From the NCBI GenBank assembly GCA_016931085.1, contig JAFGFO010000081.1:1-10816 (forward strand): a DNA stretch of 10,816 bases, given 5' to 3'. The notes below the pieces were generated by a model. It searched no databases, was not told the DNA's origin, and worked only from the letters and a program-made list of their open reading frames with translations. This document shows positions 7,380-10,816 of this stretch, one piece after another. This stretch comes from Thermoflexales bacterium. Its GTDB lineage: Bacteria > Chloroflexota > Anaerolineae > Fen-1058. The position numbers were made by a program, and so were the translations under genes. How positions within the stretch are numbered: position 1 is the stretch's first letter; every line of letters starts with the position of its first letter.

Positions 7380-10300
7380 ATGATGAATCGCCTGCGACGC
7401 TACGTCCCTTATGTGTTTGCGGCGGCCGCTGGCCTGGCGCTGGGTTTGTTTGTGGCTCGTGTGCTTTACGAGTTGTGGCCTGCTCGCTGGCTGGCCTTGG
7501 CGTCCTGGCCGGCCGGCCCGGCCCTGGCCTTGGGCGTTGTGGCGCTGGTGGTGGGCCTCTATCACCGCCTGGGCAGCCGCGTGGGCCTGAAAGCCCTTTT
7601 CCCCTGGATCGTGCTCTCGCTCTATGTGTTTCAGCCCGAGGTCAATCTCCTTCAGGCCGCCGTGTTGTTTTTAGGTGTGGCTGCTTTGAGCCTGTTGTAT
7701 GTGCTTCAAACACTCGGGGCAGGTGGAGAGGACTGGCCGGAGCGTTGGGGCCTGCGCTTGCTGCTGGTGGCAAGCTGCCTGGCGCTGTACTTGCCGACGA
7801 TGGGCCGCACGGTGGGCGAGGCCGATAGCTTCGAATTCCAGGTCGTGGCGCCTGCCTTGGGGGTGGCCCATCCCACCGGTTACCCGCTGTATATCCTCCT
7901 GGCCAAGTTGTTTTCACTGCTGCCCTTTGGCCAGGTCGCCTGGCGTGTCAACCTGGCCTCGGTCGCCTGCGCCACGCTGGCTGCCGGTGTGGTGTATGTT
8001 GTGACGGGCCGTGTGCTGGCCCTCCTGCCGCCCCGGCCAGGCACTGAGGCGAGCTGTGAGCATGATGCCCAGGAGCGCGCCCAGAGAGCACTCCTGCGGT
8101 ATTGTAGCCGCTATAGCGCCCGCTACAGCGGCTTCGTCGCCGCGCTGTCGTTGGCGGCCTCGGCGGTTTTTTGGTCGCAAGCGATTGTGGCAGAGGTTTA
8201 TGCCCTCAACGCCGTTTTCGTGGCGCTCATCCTGGGCCTGCTCTCGCACGGCATCGAGCGGCACCAGCGTGACCCCGCTTGGGATGCGCGCTCGTGGCTT
8301 TTTGCGCTGGCCCTGGTCTATGGCCTCAGCTTGACAAATCACCTGACGATGGCCTTGCTGGCGCCTGGCTTGCTGCTGGCAGCCTGCTGGGTGCGCCCGC
8401 GGGCCGGGCGGGGGGGATGGTTGGCGGCGCTTGGCCTGTTTGGCCTGGGCCTGTCGGTATATGGCTACATCCTCGTGCGCTGGCCGGCGCTGCACCAGGG
8501 CCAACTGATGGCGCTGCCCGATTTCATCGACTGGATCACCGGCCGGCAGTTCGGCGGTGCGCTGCAGTTCGAATTGTGGCGGCAGCACGCCCGTTGGCAG
8601 ATTGTCGGCCGCCTGCTGCTGGAGGCTTATGGGCCGGCCGGCGCTGCCCTGGCCGGCTTGGGTGCGCTTGGCCTGGCCTTCCGCCACTGGCGCACGGCTG
8701 CCCTTACAGGCCTGGCTTTTGTGGGCTATTGCGCCTACGCCGTGGTCTATAACGTGCCGGACATCTCGGTCTTTCTGATACCCGCCCACATCGTGATGGC
8801 GATTTGGATGGGGGTGGGGATATTTTTAATTGTTAATGGTCAATTATTAATTGTTAATTGTCAACGAGTCTCTCGTCTCCAGTCTCTGGTCTCTCGCCTC
8901 CGATCCCTGAGCTTTCGGCTGGCGCCGTCCTTCGGAAGAGTCCACTCCCTATTCCCTACTCCTTACTCCCTACTCCCTACTCCTTACTCCCTACTCCCAC
9001 TCTCTCCCATCTTGCAGGCGATCGTTCTGCTGCTGCCCCTGAGCCTGATCTGGACCAACTGGCCGGTGGTGGACCAAAGCCGCAGCGGGCAGGCATGGAT
9101 GGACTGGGGACGATACGTCCTGTCGCTGCCCTTGCCGCGCCAGGCACTGATCCTGGCCGATAGCGAAAAGATCGCGCCGCTGTATTATCTCAAGCGTATT
9201 GAGGGCGTGCGGAGTGACCTGGATGTCTTGGTCATGGGCAGCGAGGAACTGTATCGGGCCGAGCTGGACAAGCGCGTGGCCCAAGGTGAGCCGGTGTACC
9301 TGGCGCGCTTTTTGCCGGGCCTGGCCGGCGTCTATCATCTCCACTCGCTTGGCCCCCTCGTGCGGGTGTCAACCACTCCCCAAACGGATTTGCCGCTGTC
9401 TCCCATCACGCGTCGTTTGAAGCTCTCGTTCGGCGGCGGGCGGCTGAATCTGCTGGGTTATGACCTGGCGACCGGCAGTGGGGAGGTGGCTTACAGGCTG
9501 AGCTTGTACTGGCAGGCGCGGGAGGCTCTTCCGGCCAATTATCACGTGCGCCTGCGCCTGGTCAGCGAGGGCGGCACGGCCTGGTGGCAGGAGCCTGGCA
9601 CGCACCCGGCCGGCGGTTACAATCCCACCGCAGCCTGGTGGCCCGGTGAAGTTGTGTCAGACTATCACGAAATCCCGCTCGTTCGCTCCTTCCCGCCGGG
9701 CCGTTATCGCCTGGAGATAGGCTTGTTCGTGCCCTTTAGCGACGTGGGACTGAGGCTGGATGCTTCTGCCGGCGAGCTTTGGTACAACCTGGGTTGGGTT
9801 GACGTGAACAAAGCCGCCGAAGCTGTGAGTGCTCCCCTGGCTGGCCAGACGCGGGCGGTTTTCGGTGACCAGGTGCTGCTGCGAGAGGCCGAGCGCTTTA
9901 TTCTGACCCCACCGGCAGGGCGCGGCGAGCTGAACCTGGAGTGGGAAAAATTACCTCTGACCGGCAGTCTGGGCCTGGACTATTTGCAAGTCACCCTGGC
10001 CCGCGATGACGGTACACCATTGAGAAATGGCGTGCCGGTGCAAGTCTTCCAGGTCAAGCCCTACCAAGGCGAGTACCCGGTGACGCGCTGGGAGCCGGGC
10101 CGCCGCTTGCCGATGCAGGTCGATTTTAACGCTCCCGACCAGGCTGGCCAGTACATACTGCGCGTGGGCTGGATAGATGGGGAGGGGCAGCCGGTGCCGG
10201 CACGCTGTGGGTGGATGGCGCCGTTGTCTTACGAGTGCCCCCTGGCCAGTCTGCGCGTGGAAGGCGCGCGGCGTGAAGCCGGTGTCAATTTTGCCGACCA

Positions 10301-10685
10301 GGTGGTGATGGTGCGCTCGCAGCTCCACGAGTCCAGCCTGCGGCCAGGGGGGACGCTCAAGCTCGATTTGCGCTGGCAGGGGCTCAAGGCCTGGCCGGCC
10401 GATTACACCGCTTTTGTGCACCTGATCGGCCCCGACGGCAAGCTGTACGGCCAGGTCGATGCGTATCCCGTGTATGGCACTTTGCCCACTTCGCAGTGGA
10501 AGGCGGGCCAGATCGTCGACGACCCTTACACAGTGACCCTGGCTGCCAATGCCCCGCCGGGCGAGTACCAGGTCGAAGTGGGCTGGTACCTGCTGGCCAC
10601 CTTGCGCCGTCTGAGCGTGTTGGACGCGGCCGGCCGCCCCGTGGACGACCGCGTGATCGTGGGCAAGCTGACCGTCATGCCGTAG
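7380..10685 (+). CDS. DUF2723 (GT-C fold) membrane glycosyltransferase-like protein with C-terminal beta modules
   Basis: This is an 1101-residue membrane protein. Residues about 120-215 carry the DUF2723 signature: GEADSFEFQVV (146-156), matching the family's D-x-x-E-F, then LGVAHPTGYPLYILLAKLF (160-178) and GQVAWRVNL (184-192). DUF2723 proteins are related to eukaryotic TMEM260, an O-mannosyltransferase. By analogy Asp149 and Glu152 would face the extracytoplasmic active site, with a lipid-linked sugar as donor; donor and acceptor are not deducible here. About a dozen hydrophobic spans run to residue 565, and WSQAIVAEVYALNA (260-273) is also a family-like stretch. Residues 482-543 are translated heptanucleotide repeats between two spans. 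After about 680 come three similar beta-rich modules (about 680-800, 822-945 and 965-1098), probably extracytoplasmic. Start is ATG 7380 or 7383, with no strong ribosome site and 9 bases after mrdA, so translational coupling is likely. A second insert-like loop lies at 217-251. Confidence 0.85.
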   Translation: MMNRLRRYVPYVFAAAAGLALGLFVARVLYELWPARWLALASWPAGPALALGVVALVVGLYHRLGSRVGLKALFPWIVLSLYVFQPEVNLLQAAVLFLGVAALSLLYVLQTLGAGGEDWPERWGLRLLLVASCLALYLPTMGRTVGEADSFEFQVVAPALGVAHPTGYPLYILLAKLFSLLPFGQVAWRVNLASVACATLAAGVVYVVTGRVLALLPPRPGTEASCEHDAQERAQRALLRYCSRYSARYSGFVAALSLAASAVFWSQAIVAEVYALNAVFVALILGLLSHGIERHQRDPAWDARSWLFALALVYGLSLTNHLTMALLAPGLLLAACWVRPRAGRGGWLAALGLFGLGLSVYGYILVRWPALHQGQLMALPDFIDWITGRQFGGALQFELWRQHARWQIVGRLLLEAYGPAGAALAGLGALGLAFRHWRTAALTGLAFVGYCAYAVVYNVPDISVFLIPAHIVMAIWMGVGIFLIVNGQLLIVNCQRVSRLQSLVSRLRSLSFRLAPSFGRVHSLFPTPYSLLPTPYSLLPLSPILQAIVLLLPLSLIWTNWPVVDQSRSGQAWMDWGRYVLSLPLPRQALILADSEKIAPLYYLKRIEGVRSDLDVLVMGSEELYRAELDKRVAQGEPVYLARFLPGLAGVYHLHSLGPLVRVSTTPQTDLPLSPITRRLKLSFGGGRLNLLGYDLATGSGEVAYRLSLYWQAREALPANYHVRLRLVSEGGTAWWQEPGTHPAGGYNPTAAWWPGEVVSDYHEIPLVRSFPPGRYRLEIGLFVPFSDVGLRLDASAGELWYNLGWVDVNKAAEAVSAPLAGQTRAVFGDQVLLREAERFILTPPAGRGELNLEWEKLPLTGSLGLDYLQVTLARDDGTPLRNGVPVQVFQVKPYQGEYPVTRWEPGRRLPMQVDFNAPDQAGQYILRVGWIDGEGQPVPARCGWMAPLSYECPLASLRVEGARREAGVNFADQVVMVRSQLHESSLRPGGTLKLDLRWQGLKAWPADYTAFVHLIGPDGKLYGQVDAYPVYGTLPTSQWKAGQIVDDPYTVTLAANAPPGEYQVEVGWYLLATLRRLSVLDAAGRPVDDRVIVGKLTVMP
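8106..8133. repeat. 28-bp imperfect palindrome within the DUF2723 gene
   Basis: AGCCGCTATAGCG (8106-8118), two bases, then CGCTACAGCGGCT (8121-8133) form 13-bp arms with a single A/C mismatch. It codes SRYSARYSG (243-251) within a polar loop (217-251) between two membrane spans. The strength of the hairpin and its loop location suggest a small palindromic element tolerated in frame. I cannot name a family. Confidence 0.6.
8826..8864 (+). repeat. Heptanucleotide array 1 (TTAATTG type), AT-rich, inside coding sequence
   Basis: From 8826 the sequence reads as heptamers: TTAATTG, TTAATGG, TCAATTA, TTAATTG, TTAATTG, TCAA. As a higher-order unit, 18 bases at 8826-8843 recur at 8847-8864 with one change (period 21). 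It is strikingly AT-rich against its GC-rich surroundings and codes LIVNGQLLIVNCQ. AT-rich arrays like this are, in my recollection, intergenic repeats in filamentous cyanobacteria and Chloroflexota. Confidence 0.9.
8868..8902 (+). repeat. Heptanucleotide array 2 (GTCTCTN type), pyrimidine-rich
   Basis: In the same 7-bp phase as the AT-rich array come GTCTCTC, GTCTCCA, GTCTCTG, GTCTCTC and GCCTCCG. GTCTCTCG at 8868 recurs exactly at 8889, 21 bases later. It codes a basic Ser/Leu/Arg stretch (VSRLQSLVSRLR). Confidence 0.82.
8944..8999 (+). repeat. Heptanucleotide array 3 (ACTCCCT type), eight units
   Basis: Eight heptamers run without interruption: ACTCCCT, ATTCCCT, ACTCCTT, ACTCCCT, ACTCCCT, ACTCCTT, ACTCCCT, ACTCCCA. 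Three units equal 21 bases, giving the protein repeat PTPYSLL twice. The array is C/T-only apart from one A per unit and strongly strand-asymmetric. It is out of 7-bp phase with arrays 1 and 2, from which a roughly 40-base non-repetitive stretch separates it. Confidence 0.95.
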
Positions 10686-10816
10686 AGAATTTGCCACAGA
10701 GCACACAGAGAATTCTAATTTTTCTGTATAGTTTGGAGTTTAGACTAAATGCCCATTTTGCGGGTTTTTGGCCAAATTTGCCACCACATATGGTGGTTGC
10801 GATTAGCGATACTCCC
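10686..10816. other. Downstream non-coding tail with short repeats and a hairpin
   Basis: No gene is visible after the DUF2723 stop. AGAGAATT occurs at 10684-10691 and 10707-10714, and CACAGAG at 10695-10701 and 10704-10710, so the stop region sits in a small repeat cluster. CACAGAG strings are common intergenic repeats in several phyla. TTTGGCCAAA (10767-10776) is a perfect palindrome. CCACCA-CATA-TGGTGG (10781-10796) can form a 6-bp stem but has no T-run after it. There is no convincing terminator or promoter. The segment is much more AT-rich than the genes. Confidence 0.6.

Noticed and set aside
5703..7565. Minus-strand open frame of 620 codons opposite mrdA
   Set aside because: It is a long antisense shadow of a well-supported PBP2 gene with complete catalytic motifs. 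The antisense product has no signature and an Arg/Gln/His-rich composition.
7370..7828. Plus-strand open frame starting at GTG 7370 at the mrdA stop
   Set aside because: It is out of frame with the DUF2723 gene, which carries recognisable motifs. Its Gly/Pro/Arg-rich product is a frame shadow.
10725..10732. TGTATAGT as a -10 box for a downstream gene
   Set aside because: There is no acceptable -35 at 16-18 bases upstream and no gene start is visible in the remaining bases.
10751..10769. Terminator-like CCC...GGG followed by five T
   Set aside because: The stem is only 3 bp with mismatches beyond it, too weak for an intrinsic terminator.

Overview
The window is GC-rich, densely coded bacterial chromosome. 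From remembered family resemblance, not a search, it fits the phylum Chloroflexota (Anaerolineae or a neighbouring class). The grounds are the penicillin-binding protein with its Cys-bearing loop after KTGT, the membrane-anchored YvcK, the archaeal-type phosphoglycerate mutase, the large DUF2723 membrane protein, and heptanucleotide and palindromic repeats of a kind common in such genomes. I see no tRNA, rRNA, CRISPR array, transposase or integrase.

Minus strand, positions 1-2390: yvcK lies 53 bases upstream of gap. gap encodes glyceraldehyde-3-phosphate dehydrogenase and runs off the left edge with about 331 residues present. The two genes look like one transcript driven by a near-consensus promoter at 2400-2428, which places the start site almost at the yvcK ATG, so the mRNA would be essentially leaderless.

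Plus strand, positions 2495-10685: apgM (phosphoglycerate mutase), mreC, mreD, mrdA (PBP2) and a 1101-residue DUF2723/GT-C membrane protein follow one another. Spacing is tight: 61 bases with a perfect 24-bp palindrome between apgM and mreC, 0 between mreC and mreD, 45 between mreD and mrdA, and 9 between mrdA and the last gene. The apgM promoter lies back to back with the yvcK promoter, their -35 elements only 3 bp apart. The last 131 bases hold no gene, only short repeats and hairpins.

Functionally, the left half is the lower, reversible part of glycolysis/gluconeogenesis (GAPDH, phosphoglycerate mutase) plus YvcK, a UDP-GlcNAc-binding factor linked in other bacteria to gluconeogenic growth and cell-wall synthesis. 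The right half is the elongation-type wall machinery (MreC, MreD, PBP2) followed by a putative membrane glycosyltransferase. A link between carbon flux and wall growth is a reasonable inference, not shown by the sequence.

The most unusual observations are two repeat tracts inside genes. One is a 15-bp minisatellite coding for VTTAS pentapeptides in the extracytoplasmic part of PBP2. The other is a run of three different heptanucleotide arrays (8826-8999) inside the DUF2723 gene. That run stays open in frame, but gain or loss of one 7-bp unit would truncate the protein.
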